Assembly: GCF_030651745.1 (NCBI RefSeq)
Contig: NZ_JAUSCC010000140.1
Location: 1 to 64,000, forward strand
Source of the DNA: Methylophaga sp.
GTDB taxonomy: Bacteria > Pseudomonadota > Gammaproteobacteria > Nitrosococcales > Methylophagaceae
Length of the DNA: 64,000 nucleotides
Reading direction: 5' to 3'
Shown here: positions 45,843-54,671 of the stretch, one piece after another
Layout: each line of letters starts with the position of its first letter
Position numbering within the stretch: position 1 is the first letter of the stretch
Notes under the pieces: generated by a model
Seen by the model: only the letters and a program-made list of their open reading frames with translations
What the model was told of the DNA's origin: nothing
The model's database searches: none
Position numbers and translations under genes: made by a program

Positions 45843-46226
45843 ATGAGATTAATTGAGCAATCAACTGTATTTAATCTGTCCTACCCCGAACTAGACGATG
45901 ACCATGCTCAATTTGTAGAGTTTATTAATCGACTTAATCAGGCTGGTAACACTGAATTTAAAGCGTTGTTTGTAGACTTAATGGTACATACACAAACACA
46001 TTTTGATCGTGAAAACCTATTAATGGATAACACGCATTTTCCCGCACGCACCGAACATAATGCTGAACATCAAAGAATCCTTAACGAATTTAAGCAATTT
46101 CATCGACGGGTTGACAAAGGACTGATTCAATTTGGTCGTTCATTTGTGACGGAAAGCCTGCCGGCTTGGTTTGATCTGCATGTTAAGACAATGGACAGCG
46201 CCCTGGTTGCTCATATCAAAAGGTAA
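45843..46226 (+). CDS. Bacteriohemerythrin
   Basis: A 127-residue O2-binding protein. The diiron ligands are present: His21, His53 and Glu57 (HFDRE), His72 and His76 (HNAEH), and His113 and Asp118 (HVKTMD). It is a single-domain soluble hemerythrin with no signalling domain. It has its own NifA/sigma-54 promoter, so it is probably made during nitrogen fixation, for example to scavenge or deliver oxygen. That use is inference. Confidence 0.92.
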   Translation: MRLIEQSTVFNLSYPELDDDHAQFVEFINRLNQAGNTEFKALFVDLMVHTQTHFDRENLLMDNTHFPARTEHNAEHQRILNEFKQFHRRVDKGLIQFGRSFVTESLPAWFDLHVKTMDSALVAHIKR

Positions 46227-46286
46227 CAAGGTCTTATTTACGACTGAGAAACGAAAGACCAGCTTTTTGTAAGCTTACTTCTAAAA

Positions 46287-46302
46287 TGTTTCATTCCTTA
46301 CA
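46287..46302. promoter_or_regulatory. NifA-like site upstream of nif11
   Basis: TGT-TTCATTCCTT-ACA matches TGT-N10-ACA, about 160-175 bases before the predicted nif11 start. It lacks the TGTAGCAAA core, so it could be a chance match. Confidence 0.45.
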
Positions 46303-46435
46303 CAATTTCTTGTGTCTATCACCATCATATTTATGGCTTACCCATATTTTCATATCACCATGATCTGAATATTTTATTTAATTATCAATTTGTTAAAAAC
46401 CTTAAAAGGCATTCAGCATCATATTGCAATTGAAC

Positions 46436-46451
46436 TGGTTCGGAATTTGCT
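46436..46451 (+). promoter_or_regulatory. Possible sigma-54 promoter of nif11
   Basis: TGGTTCGGAATTTGCT keeps the invariant GG and GC at the right spacing but lacks the CA after TGG. The transcript would start near 46463. Confidence 0.5.
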
Positions 46452-46501
46452 TTTCGGGCTAAGTGAAAAGTTTATATCACGTTATAACAGAGGAAATTTA
46501 C

Positions 46502-46720
46502 ATGTCAGTTGCCGTTATTAAAGAATTTTCGGAAAAAGCAAAAGCAGATCCTGTATTGGCTGAACAGTTAAAAGCATGTCAAAAAATGAAGGAGCTTTTT
46601 GCTGTAGCAAAAGAACATGGCTTTGAACTTCATGAAGATTCACTGTATCCACCAAATGAACCACAATTTACCGAAGATCAACTTTCAGAAAGATTAGTAA
46701 AAGCCTTATTACGCGTATAG
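46502..46720 (+). CDS. Nif11-family small protein
   Basis: A 72-residue protein. The start VIKEFSEKAKADPVLAEQLK and AVAKEHGFELHEDSL fit the Nif11 family, found in diazotrophs and in leader peptides of some RiPPs. The ATG at 46502 has AGAGGAA before it; an in-frame start at 46463 has no such site. No RiPP-modifying enzyme or Gly-Gly cleavage site is seen nearby, so a nitrogen-fixation role is more likely. A long inverted repeat follows at once. Confidence 0.8.
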   Translation: MSVAVIKEFSEKAKADPVLAEQLKACQKMKELFAVAKEHGFELHEDSLYPPNEPQFTEDQLSERLVKALLRV

Positions 46721-46721
46721 T

Positions 46722-46791
46722 TTCTGCCATCAAGATATTAAGACTCAGTTATATCCCATTGTGGTTAAACTGAGTCTTAATATGGGCAGAA
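46722..46791 (+). terminator. Long inverted repeat after nif11
   Basis: A perfect 16-bp stem, ATATTAAGACTCAGTT (46735-46750) with AACTGAGTCTTAATAT (46768-46783), is extended by TTCTGCC (46722-46728) with GGCAGAA (46785-46791), a bulge of six bases between. It starts two bases after the nif11 stop. It is long for a terminator and has only a short T-run. The 372-base gap 46721-47092 holds this repeat and the mod promoter. Confidence 0.75.
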
Positions 46792-46929
46792 GCTTTTCAC
46801 TGCAGTTTGACCTCTGATACTAAGCCGATTTACAACGAGCAATCCTATTTTCCAAGCTATTAGTCAGCATTACCAGTGAACGTGCCGCAGCTGTGGTAGC
46901 TGCCAATATTGTCTCGCCGTTTATGAATT

Positions 46930-46945
46930 GTAATGTTTACGACAA
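46930..46945. promoter_or_regulatory. NifA upstream activator site for modABC
   Basis: TGT-AATGTTTACG-ACA matches the NifA site, about 70-85 bases before the predicted mod start. The trailing TTTACGACAAT resembles the shared core at 58022. Confidence 0.65.
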
Positions 46946-46988
46946 TTCAATATCAACAAATCCTATTGTTTTTCAACCACTTGAATCA

Positions 46989-47004
46989 CGGCACTGAACT
47001 TGCT
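46989..47004 (+). promoter_or_regulatory. Sigma-54 promoter of modABC
   Basis: CGGCACTGAACTTGCT differs from TGGCAC-N5-TTGCT only at the first base, and the spacing is right. The transcript should start near 47016. Confidence 0.72.
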
Positions 47005-47092
47005 TAGACGCTTTTACAACCTTGTCTAGCGTTCAGCAGTGTTGTCATCCTCAACCTGTTAACCATAGGCATTATTTAGAGAATAAAAAATA

Positions 47093-47851
47093 ATGACTAC
47101 ATTAAAAAAAACCTGGTTTGCACTTGTTCTGCTTATACAACTCTTCACTGGGGTTTCTTATGCCGACATTGTGAATGTTGCCATCGCAACAAACTTTACT
47201 GCCCCAATGAAAGAAATTGCTATTGAATTTGAAAAAGACACCGGTTACAAAACGTTGTTGTCTTTTGCTTCGTCAGGAAAGCTATTTGCACAAATTAACA
47301 ACGGGGCTCCATTTGACGTCTTTCTCTCTGCAGATACTCACAAACCGGAACAACTTGAACTAGGTGGTCTTAGCGTAACCGGGTCACGGTTTACTTATGC
47401 TATAGGGGCATTGGTTTTATGGTCGCCAATCAGCGGTATTGTCGATAAAAATGGTGATGTTTTATTTAAAAATCAATTTCGGCATATTGCGATAGCTAAT
47501 CCTAAAGTGGCGCCTTATGGCGCTGCAGCACAACAAGTCATGGAAAAACTTGGTGTCTGGACCGAGCAGCAAAGCAAATTGGTTCAAGGTGAGAATATTG
47601 CTCAAACCTATCAATTTGTTGCATCAGGTAATGCACAAATTGGCTTTGTAGCACTCACTCAGGTTATGGCTAATGGCAAAATAACTACAGGCTCGGGTTG
47701 GATTGTTCCAGCGTCGATGCATTCCCCGATCAAACAAGATGCAGTGTTACTCAATTTTGGTAAAAACAACCCCGTTGCTTTGGAGTTTCTTGATTACATG
47801 AAGTCAGACAAAGCGAAAACGATTATCCAATCATACGGGTATAGCTTGTAG
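47093..47851 (+). CDS. modA: Molybdate ABC transporter, binding protein
   Basis: A 252-residue periplasmic protein with an N-terminal signal peptide (cleavage after SYA, about residue 24). ATNFTAPMKEIA, FASSGKLFAQI and APYGAAAQQV form the molybdate-binding segments. It delivers molybdate to ModB. It is the first gene of modABC behind a sigma-54 promoter. Confidence 0.95.
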   Translation: MTTLKKTWFALVLLIQLFTGVSYADIVNVAIATNFTAPMKEIAIEFEKDTGYKTLLSFASSGKLFAQINNGAPFDVFLSADTHKPEQLELGGLSVTGSRFTYAIGALVLWSPISGIVDKNGDVLFKNQFRHIAIANPKVAPYGAAAQQVMEKLGVWTEQQSKLVQGENIAQTYQFVASGNAQIGFVALTQVMANGKITTGSGWIVPASMHSPIKQDAVLLNFGKNNPVALEFLDYMKSDKAKTIIQSYGYSL

Positions 47852-47881
47852 CTAAATAGACGATGAAACACGGGAGTCATC

Positions 47882-48556
47882 ATGCTGAATGAGGCTGATT
47901 GGGTAGCGATACAACTGACAATAAAGCTTGCCACTATTGTCACAATACTATTGCTGTTAATCAGCACACCTATTGCCTGGTGGCTGGCACATACCCGATG
48001 TCGTCTAAAAGTGGTGATTGAATCACTGGTTGCACTACCGCTTGTATTACCACCCTCTGTTCTCGGCTTTTATCTATTAATTGCTATGGGAACACATGGA
48101 CCTGTCGGTCAATTTACCGAGGCTATTGGCCTTGGAACCCTGGCATTTAGCTTTTCCGGATTGGTTATTGCGTCAGTATTTTATTCCCTACCGTTTGTTG
48201 TTCAGCCTATTCATATCGCGTTTGAAAATATTGGCAGATCATACTATGAGGCCGCTGCAATGCTTAGAGCGGGTCCTATCGATCGTTTTTTTAGTATTGC
48301 AGTCCCAATGGCCTTGCCAGGTTTTTTAACGGCGGCAGTATTAGGCTTTGCACATACTGTTGGTGAGTTTGGAGTGGTTCTGATGATAGGCGGCAATATT
48401 CCTGGAGTAACACGTGTCGTTTCGGTTCAGATCTACGATTATGTCGAAGCAATTGAATATGGCGAAGCGCATAATTTAGCTATGATAATGCTGATGTTTT
48501 CTTTTGTGACTTTGTTATTGCTTTATACCTTTAACCCAAATAAACGCAAAACCTGA
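47882..48556 (+). CDS. modB: Molybdate ABC transporter, permease
   Basis: A 224-residue inner-membrane permease with five to six helices. The EAA loop is YYEAAAMLRAGPIDRFFSIAVPMALPG. GGGAG lies before the ATG. It overlaps modC by one base (TGATG). Confidence 0.95.
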   Translation: MLNEADWVAIQLTIKLATIVTILLLLISTPIAWWLAHTRCRLKVVIESLVALPLVLPPSVLGFYLLIAMGTHGPVGQFTEAIGLGTLAFSFSGLVIASVFYSLPFVVQPIHIAFENIGRSYYEAAAMLRAGPIDRFFSIAVPMALPGFLTAAVLGFAHTVGEFGVVLMIGGNIPGVTRVVSVQIYDYVEAIEYGEAHNLAMIMLMFSFVTLLLLYTFNPNKRKT

Positions 48557-49635
48557 TGTCAGTGTCCTCAGGTATCAACGCTAATTTCAAACTCGATTAT
48601 TCCGAATTTTCTCTTAATGTAAATGTCATGCTCCCTGCTCATGGCGTTACCGCAATATATGGCCCTTCTGGTTCGGGTAAATCCACACTACTCCGATGTA
48701 TTGCCGGATTAGAAAAACCGCAGGGACAGTTGATTGTTAATGGTGAGGTTTGGCAGGATGACAAGTTTTTTTTAGCCCCTCACAAACGCCCTATTGGCTA
48801 TGTATTTCAAGATGCCACCTTATTTCCACATTTAACGGTAATGGCTAATCTCAATTATGGTTTCAAACGTCAAACACTGAATCACAATGGCTTCTCAATG
48901 AATCATATCATTGACTTATTAGGCATATCGCTGCTGTTAAACCGGAAGCCTGACACGCTATCAGGCGGGGAAAAACAACGCGTTTCTATCGCCAGAGCCC
49001 TAGCCGTTAATCCTAAATTATTACTTATGGATGAACCATTATCGGCTCTGGATATGGCTCGTAAACGTGAAATTCTACCGTTTCTGGAAACGCTACATAA
49101 TGAACTCGAAATGCCGGTGATATATGTGACTCACTCACACAATGAGGTTTCAAGGCTGGCAGACCATGTCGTTATCATGAATCAAGGCAAGCTAATTTCC
49201 AGTGGAGGCCTGAATGAAACTGTGTCACATATTGATTTACCAATTCAGTTAACTGACAAGGCTGGCATCATTGTTGAAACCACCATTACGGAAATTCAAC
49301 AGCAGTGGCATTTGGCCTTCGCCTCATTTGATGGTGGGGGGATCTGGGTTCGTGATATGAATTTTGTGATAGGCCGGCAAGTACGTTTTCGAATTATGGC
49401 AAGTGATATCAGTATCTCGTTGTCACAGGAAACTGACAGTAGTATTTCCAATATGTTACCTGCCAAAGTTGAAGAACTCTGTCCAGGCGAACACCCTGCT
49501 ATTACCATAGCCAGGCTCAAAGTCGGCGCTAATTTTTTATTGTCCCGTCTGACCAATCGCTCGTTGGATAGTCTGGGTATTAAGGTTGGTGATAAAGTCT
49601 GGGCTCAGGTCAAATCAGCGGCGATTATCGAATGA
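48556..49635 (+). CDS. modC: Molybdate ABC transporter, ATPase
   Basis: A 359-residue ATPase. Walker A is GPSGSGKST, the signature LSGGEKQRV and Walker B LLLMDEPLSALD. A C-terminal TOBE/MOP domain (from about 290) binds molybdate and regulates transport. It is the last gene of modABC, convergent with the operon ending at 49663. Confidence 0.95.
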   Translation: MSVSSGINANFKLDYSEFSLNVNVMLPAHGVTAIYGPSGSGKSTLLRCIAGLEKPQGQLIVNGEVWQDDKFFLAPHKRPIGYVFQDATLFPHLTVMANLNYGFKRQTLNHNGFSMNHIIDLLGISLLLNRKPDTLSGGEKQRVSIARALAVNPKLLLMDEPLSALDMARKREILPFLETLHNELEMPVIYVTHSHNEVSRLADHVVIMNQGKLISSGGLNETVSHIDLPIQLTDKAGIIVETTITEIQQQWHLAFASFDGGGIWVRDMNFVIGRQVRFRIMASDISISLSQETDSSISNMLPAKVEELCPGEHPAITIARLKVGANFLLSRLTNRSLDSLGIKVGDKVWAQVKSAAIIE

Positions 49636-49662
49636 GTTAAGTCCTTATCACCTGAGCACTGG

Positions 49663-50937
49663 CTAAAGCTGATTTGCGATTAATGTAATCGGGTGGATTA
49701 TTTGTACCATGCTTGCATTCGACTTAGCTGCCATCAAATGCAGTGCACAGCCAATATTAGTTGTCGCCACATAATCCCCTTGAGCATGAGCAATATGGCG
49801 CCATTTCATAGTACGTAAAGCATCGGCACTGTCTGGATGCGTTAACATGTAACTGCCCCCTGCTCCACAACACAGGTGATTATCTGCCAATGTATTGATG
49901 GTTATTGATGGAATTTTGGCCAATAGCTGATACACAGCAGCCTGATTTTTCAGTACATTACGATGACTACATGGCTCATGAACCAATACATGTTTGTTTG
50001 TCGTGTGGAGTGTCAAAGAGGCTGGCCAGTTTTGTAAAACAAAGTCACTTATTTCAGTGAGCTTTTGATGAAACTCCGTAACATCATCCTGCCCTTCTAA
50101 TAGAATCTGATAGTCAGTTAACTGGCTTCCACAACCACTTGCACAATAAACAATGGCAGTGACCGTCGATTGAGCAAACTGGTTTACATTTTTTGTCATC
50201 ATTGCCTTAGCCGTAGCATGTTGACCATTATGCCAATGCATTGCACCACAGCATGTTTGCTGCTCCGGCACGATCACGCTAAAACCAATAGCATTTAACA
50301 CAGTGATTGCCGCCTCGAGAGTTGTCCGATCAAACCGATCACTAATGCATCCAGCAAATAATGCGACCGTTCCTCTTGACTCACTTACGGGATACTTGGA
50401 CTTTATTGGCTTGAGCACGGGCTTGACAGTTGCCAGTTGCTCAACCCGCTCAAAACCCAACTTTTTTATAATGCCAATATTTCTGGACAGTTTCTGTAAG
50501 CCACTGTTTACATATAGTTTTATAAGTGGCAAAAACACATTAAATACCGCTTTATGTTGAATCAGCCATAAGCCAGTTTTGGCTTTAAATGAAAGTATTT
50601 TATTGGCTGATAACTGCTGTTGGGCCTGATCAAATAATAGCGAATAATCCATTTGACTTGGACAAATGGCTTCACATGCCCGACATTGAATACAGTTTTG
50701 TAAATGCTCCAACGCTTGGGGGGCGACCACCTTATTTTCTATGACTAATGTATTTAATGTTCTAATTCTTTGACGAGGCCCTTCTTGTTCATCTTGAGTC
50801 AATATGTAAGTTGGACATTGACGAAGACATAGGCCACAACGCATACAATCCATAACGTCAGGAACATGAGGGCCAGATGATTGATAAGACAGATCAGCAT
50901 TATCATCCATAATGAAATCAAACATGCTGTCACTCAT
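49663..50937 (-). CDS. GlcF-like Fe-S oxidoreductase, end of the nifENX operon
   Basis: A 424-residue protein with two 4Fe-4S motifs (CMRCGLCLRQCPTY and CIQCRACEAICPS) and two CCG domains (CCGAMHWHNG and CCGAGGSYML), as in the glycolate oxidase Fe-S subunit GlcF and heterodisulfide reductase B-like proteins. No GlcD or GlcE gene lies nearby. It overlaps the previous gene by one base (TAATG). In this setting it probably passes electrons in a nif-linked reaction; the partner is unknown. Confidence 0.85.
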   Translation of the reverse strand: MSDSMFDFIMDDNADLSYQSSGPHVPDVMDCMRCGLCLRQCPTYILTQDEQEGPRQRIRTLNTLVIENKVVAPQALEHLQNCIQCRACEAICPSQMDYSLLFDQAQQQLSANKILSFKAKTGLWLIQHKAVFNVFLPLIKLYVNSGLQKLSRNIGIIKKLGFERVEQLATVKPVLKPIKSKYPVSESRGTVALFAGCISDRFDRTTLEAAITVLNAIGFSVIVPEQQTCCGAMHWHNGQHATAKAMMTKNVNQFAQSTVTAIVYCASGCGSQLTDYQILLEGQDDVTEFHQKLTEISDFVLQNWPASLTLHTTNKHVLVHEPCSHRNVLKNQAAVYQLLAKIPSITINTLADNHLCCGAGGSYMLTHPDSADALRTMKWRHIAHAQGDYVATTNIGCALHLMAAKSNASMVQIIHPITLIANQL

Positions 50938-51362
50938 TAGCCTTCCATTAACACCGTGTAAGCACGGCGTAATAATTCCATTTCCGTTGGTAAACGTCCC
51001 ACAAGTTCAGTTAGTCGCAGCAGCTTTGCATTGTTCTGAAGCACAATCTCATTTGGTGGGTCTAATATCTTAAAGCGTGCCAAATAGACTGTGGCAATAC
51101 CTTTGGCGGTTTCAATTTGCTGATAAAAACCCGGTTCTGGCACGACTAATTCATCATCCAATCCCCAAAGTTCATTGATTTGTTTGATTAATTTGGTGCC
51201 GTCTAAATCCATCACTTCAGGTTGAACGTCACCTGCGTCCAGGATTGAACTTAGTTTAGGTAAAGGTGGATAACAAATTCCGCCATCCTCAAACTGACAA
51301 AATAATGTCAACGCACTGATATCACCTTTGTAATAAAGCATGATATGGCTGGTAGTATTCAT
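50937..51362 (-). CDS. Hypothetical protein in the nifENX operon
   Basis: A 141-residue soluble protein (MNTTSHIMLYYKGDISALTLFC...). The C-terminus has LTELVGRLPTEMELLRRAYTVLMEG. The ATG at 51362 overlaps the previous stop (ATGA), so it is translationally coupled between the DUF364 gene and the Fe-S gene. I recognise no family. Confidence 0.75.
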   Translation of the reverse strand: MNTTSHIMLYYKGDISALTLFCQFEDGGICYPPLPKLSSILDAGDVQPEVMDLDGTKLIKQINELWGLDDELVVPEPGFYQQIETAKGIATVYLARFKILDPPNEIVLQNNAKLLRLTELVGRLPTEMELLRRAYTVLMEG

Positions 51363-52324
51363 TTTTGTTGTGAGTCCCATAAGGTTTTATAGGCACTGTC
51401 CATGCGTGACAGTCGTTGATTGATATCGTTAAGTTGATCATATTGAGGATAGCGTTTGCAGTGACCTTGGCCATACCACTGTTCCATTTCGCTGGTTAAT
51501 GTTTGTTTGGCTTGATAACTGTCAGAAATTCCGCATTTCAACCAGTCGAGATTGTGTTGTTGTGATAGTTCAACAATGTTGTAGCGCACACCGGTTTCAA
51601 AAATACGTACGCCACCACCTTCGCATGCCGTTTGATATAAGGCTTCAGCATCAACTACCTTCACGCCGGCCAGATAATCAATGCCAAATTGATATAGCTC
51701 CGGCAACCATGGTGTGGTTGGCCCCATTAATACCGTTGTTGCTGATTGTGCTAACTCTGCCAATCGTGGGAATGTTTTATTAGGAATAGTGCTGGCAGAT
51801 AAAAACACCCAATCAGCATCAGGAATGATAAATTCACTGGCAGGATCTGGATAATCACCATTGACCGGACTACGTTCCAATACGGTCCAACCATACTGTT
51901 CAACATAAGATTCAATGCCGGGATAATGGCCGATTACGACCACTTTTTTGTCTATAGTCTGTGGCAGAAAGTGTTCAAATACATTCAGATTAGCAGCACT
52001 GGATTGAACATCCAGAATGATGCCCTTTGGCTGTTTAATAACACTATTGATACCGCAGTTTATTGCTGCCATCCCAACAGTTGCCAGTGAAGGCTGCCAA
52101 TCATTAACCCAAGCTGCAATGTCTTTAAGTGGGCGTCCAACCAATGTACCCGGCCATTGCAAGGTTCGTGATGCCAAAGCAGATGTCATTGCTAAACCAG
52201 AGCTTAGCTTATCGTCATCTCGTGTTTGACAGACTGTCCAGACCTGTCCAAGTGCGATGCGTTGTATTGTCTGGCTACTGCAATAGTCTAATAAACAGTC
52301 ATAGAGTCGTTTGGGATCATCCAT
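51359..52324 (-). CDS. DUF364/DUF4213-type putative heavy-metal chelation protein
   Basis: A 321-residue protein with the two-domain layout of DUF4213/DUF364 proteins. LGQVWTVCQT and LKDIAAWVNDWQPSLATVGMAAINC lie in the N-terminal half, VVVIGHYPGIE and DADWVFLSASTIPNKTFPRL and LMGPTTPWLPELYQFGIDYLAG in the C-terminal half. This family is proposed to bind metal. In a nif operon a Mo or Fe role is plausible but unproven. Confidence 0.82.
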   Translation of the reverse strand: MDDPKRLYDCLLDYCSSQTIQRIALGQVWTVCQTRDDDKLSSGLAMTSALASRTLQWPGTLVGRPLKDIAAWVNDWQPSLATVGMAAINCGINSVIKQPKGIILDVQSSAANLNVFEHFLPQTIDKKVVVIGHYPGIESYVEQYGWTVLERSPVNGDYPDPASEFIIPDADWVFLSASTIPNKTFPRLAELAQSATTVLMGPTTPWLPELYQFGIDYLAGVKVVDAEALYQTACEGGGVRIFETGVRYNIVELSQQHNLDWLKCGISDSYQAKQTLTSEMEQWYGQGHCKRYPQYDQLNDINQRLSRMDSAYKTLWDSQQK

Positions 52325-52336
52325 CAGATTCGGACA

Positions 52337-52723
52337 TCACGCTAACGATGGTAACAATTTAGGTTCTGTTTTAATGAGGTCACGATTACCCCATGCACTT
52401 ATTCCTTCCACAAACCACTGGTTTTTAGTGGGATGTGGCTGAACAATGTCATATTCAGCATAAAACGATCCATCACTGTTAAATTGAATTTGTCCGATGC
52501 GTTGCCTGTTTTTGTCATACCAGATACCGGTTAAATTATCGTCTGCAGTATAGGGATCTGTCGTTAAACTGAATGTTGCATGACTAAACACAGGTAGTTC
52601 TGTAACGATGCCATCTTTAAACCCAAGCTTATCTATGGCCTCGTTCATGGTTTGACAGACATGATTTCCATAGTCTTTCATGTTGTCGATAGTGTCTGCT
52701 AATGAGTCTGTAGTTGTATTCAT
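52337..52723 (-). CDS. Hypothetical protein in the nifENX operon
   Basis: A 128-residue soluble protein. An N-terminal helical part (MKDYGNHVCQTMNEAIDKLG) is followed by a beta-rich part (LTGIWYDKNRQRIGQIQFNSDGSFYAEYDIV). No family is recognised. It lies between the TPR-like and DUF364 genes. Confidence 0.72.
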   Translation of the reverse strand: MNTTTDSLADTIDNMKDYGNHVCQTMNEAIDKLGFKDGIVTELPVFSHATFSLTTDPYTADDNLTGIWYDKNRQRIGQIQFNSDGSFYAEYDIVQPHPTKNQWFVEGISAWGNRDLIKTEPKLLPSLA

Positions 52724-52724
52724 A

Positions 52725-53225
52725 TTAATCTTCTTCTATCGCTGAGGCGATGGTGATCACAACCGATGCACCGGACTTATCCTCTGGATCAAGTTTTTTG
52801 ATAATCGCTAATATTATTTGTGCCTGTATAATTTGTTCGCGGCGTAACTTAATAAATGCCAAAGCTTTTAGACAATATAGATAAAACAATCTGGCCTTGT
52901 TTTCATACATGTTCCACTGTGCATTTTCCCGAAACAGTTGATGATAATCCGATGGAAAACCATCTTGTGTCGCCGCTTCTTCCATACCAGCTAATACAAA
53001 ATATTCCGCTTCAAGAAACTGCTTGTGATGAAAATGAAACTTATACAAGGCGTAATAGGTTTGTAAGCAATGTCGATCCAATTGATAGGCCTGTCTGAAT
53101 AACAGTTCGGCCTTAAGTTTGTTTTGTCTGGTTGCGACGACTCCTGCTTGTAAGAGACTGTTTACTGAATCAGGAATATTGATATCAAACACTACTGCTT
53201 CATCAGTAAACGCTACCTGATTCAT
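52725..53225 (-). CDS. TPR-like protein, nif-associated, copy 2
   Basis: A 166-residue helical protein with degenerate TPR features (LLQAGVVATRQNKLKAELLF, YALYKFHFHHKQFLEAEYF). It is a paralogue of the gene at 31319-31846. It lies four bases after the FeSI-like gene and one base before the next gene. The function is unknown. Confidence 0.8.
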   Translation of the reverse strand: MNQVAFTDEAVVFDINIPDSVNSLLQAGVVATRQNKLKAELLFRQAYQLDRHCLQTYYALYKFHFHHKQFLEAEYFVLAGMEEAATQDGFPSDYHQLFRENAQWNMYENKARLFYLYCLKALAFIKLRREQIIQAQIILAIIKKLDPEDKSGASVVITIASAIEED

Positions 53226-53229
53226 ACTG

Positions 53230-53553
53230 CTACCAAATCTCCGTTGGAACGAGTAATTTTTCTACCGGTTTATCACCAAGCAGATGTTCCACTATGATTG
53301 TTTTCACATCGTCTTTTGTCACCTTTCCATAGAGCACGCCTTCCGGATATACCAGAACACTCGGTCCCAGTTTGCATGGGCCTATACAACCTGTATTGGT
53401 TAGGCCGATTCTGTCAAACAGGTTTTGAGATTGAATCTCACTCATGAATTCATTCATAACATCTGCACAGCCATTACTTACACATGATCCGCGAGGATGG
53501 CCTTGAGCTCGGTTTTGGGTGCAAATAAACACATGTTTTTCAGGTTTAGGCAT
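53230..53553 (-). CDS. Thioredoxin-like 2Fe-2S ferredoxin (FeSI type)
   Basis: A 107-residue 2Fe-2S protein of thioredoxin fold, with Cys11, Cys24, Cys56 and Cys60. KHVFICTQNR, GHPRGSC and TNTGCIGPCKLGPSVLVYPEGV match the Azotobacter Shethna protein I family. I use the ATG at 53553, with GGGG upstream. It lies 10 bases after fdxB. Confidence 0.9.
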   Translation of the reverse strand: MPKPEKHVFICTQNRAQGHPRGSCVSNGCADVMNEFMSEIQSQNLFDRIGLTNTGCIGPCKLGPSVLVYPEGVLYGKVTKDDVKTIIVEHLLGDKPVEKLLVPTEIW

Positions 53554-53563
53554 GATAGTCCCC

Positions 53564-53869
53564 CTATGCAGCTTGCTTGTGTTGGTGAGTGAAACAACTT
53601 TTTGGACAGACTTTTGAGCAAGCTTCACAGCCTATACAATCATTGCGATTTTTCAGACTCATCACCATCGTGTTGTCATCGTCGTCAAAATCATCATCAA
53701 AATCTTCCGAATCGAACGCTTCTGATTTCTCAATTAGATCAAACACATCACGTGGACATACTTTGAAACAACGTCCACAACCTATGCAGGTAGTCTGATC
53801 TAAATCCGATACATACGATGGCGTCCACTCGGTGCCGCCATAGGTCACGCCCGTGACTACATTGACCAT
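53564..53869 (-). CDS. fdxB: FdxB-type nif ferredoxin III
   Basis: A 101-residue 2[4Fe-4S] ferredoxin (CIGCGRCFKVCP and CIGCEACSKVCP), with an Asp-rich insert (SEDFDDDFDDDD) between the clusters. It fits the nif-specific ferredoxin III family, found with nifENX. It starts one base into the previous stop. Confidence 0.92.
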   Translation of the reverse strand: MVNVVTGVTYGGTEWTPSYVSDLDQTTCIGCGRCFKVCPRDVFDLIEKSEAFDSEDFDDDFDDDDNTMVMSLKNRNDCIGCEACSKVCPKSCFTHQHKQAA

Positions 53870-54084
53870 TATCGATCTCCTGCGCCCGCATTAACTAAAG
53901 CTTGATTTGCTTCATCCCAAGCTTTACATGCATCAAATGTTGCCTGAGCAATTGGCATTAACTCTTTATATGCATCCGGCAGGCGATCTTCGATCAAATC
54001 ATGAAGTTCCATCGCTTGTTCACTGGCTAATCGTTTTGTTTTTTTAACTGTTTTTTCGAGTTTTTTGAGTTCTTCCGGGCTCAT
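53869..54084 (-). CDS. CCE_0567-family small nif protein
   Basis: A 71-residue helical hairpin protein. LEKTVKKTKRLASEQAMELHD and LPDAYKELMPIAQATFDAC match the CCE_0567 (DUF683) family, which is associated with nifX and DUF269 genes and may bind metal. It overlaps fdxB by one base. Confidence 0.88.
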   Translation of the reverse strand: MSPEELKKLEKTVKKTKRLASEQAMELHDLIEDRLPDAYKELMPIAQATFDACKAWDEANQALVNAGAGDR

Positions 54085-54146
54085 GTTCCACCTCTAAATC
54101 TGCTACAGCGTTGTTTATATTTTCAACACGCTCTTATGCTTTGCGA

Positions 54147-54620
54147 TCAATCTGTTGCGGCATTGTGATACTTCTCAACCAGCTCCTTGGCTCTCGCAAT
54201 CAGCTTGTCGCTTTGTTCACACATTTCTTCCAATGTACGGAAACCGAATCGGTGTATGTCACGCAACACTTTATCGACAACAATTAATTTGCCGATCATG
54301 ATCAAGGCACGACCAAAACCTTCATGAGATATATTGACTAACGACACCGCCATTAAACCTGTTTCTCGTTCAATACTGGCTGCCAGAGCACTGTAATAGG
54401 CTTTGACCCGTGCAATGGTGATCTCATCAGGGTCACCAATTATTGGAATAGCTTGTTTACGTTCTTTTGTCAGCACTAAAGGATCAACAATCTTTGCTTT
54501 TGACCAGCCGTCATAGGTGCCGTAAGAATCTAAAGCGTTTAACTGTTGGATCATTTGATCAACAAAATACTTATCTAAATATGGATCGTTTTCTGCTACT
54601 ACTAATTGTGCTGAACCCAT
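54147..54620 (-). CDS. NifX-associated protein (DUF269)
   Basis: A 157-residue protein. FVDQMIQQLNALDSYGTYDGW, FGRALIMIGKLIVVDKVLRD and FGFRTLEEMCEQ are typical of the DUF269 nif family. It lies 51 bases after nifX. Its function is unknown, but it is constant in nifENX operons. Confidence 0.92.
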   Translation of the reverse strand: MGSAQLVVAENDPYLDKYFVDQMIQQLNALDSYGTYDGWSKAKIVDPLVLTKERKQAIPIIGDPDEITIARVKAYYSALAASIERETGLMAVSLVNISHEGFGRALIMIGKLIVVDKVLRDIHRFGFRTLEEMCEQSDKLIARAKELVEKYHNAATD

Positions 54621-54671
54621 GTGACTTCTCCTGATTAATAGTTAATTTTTGCTAAAACAATTGGGCGTTAT

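Noticed and set aside
46463..46501. Upstream start for the Nif11 protein
   Set aside because: It coincides with the predicted transcript start, and the ATG at 46502 has the ribosome-binding site.
46502..46720. Nif11 protein as a RiPP precursor, with SagB as its tailoring enzyme
   Set aside because: They are 20 kb apart, no cyclase or transporter is present, and there is no Gly-Gly leader cleavage site.
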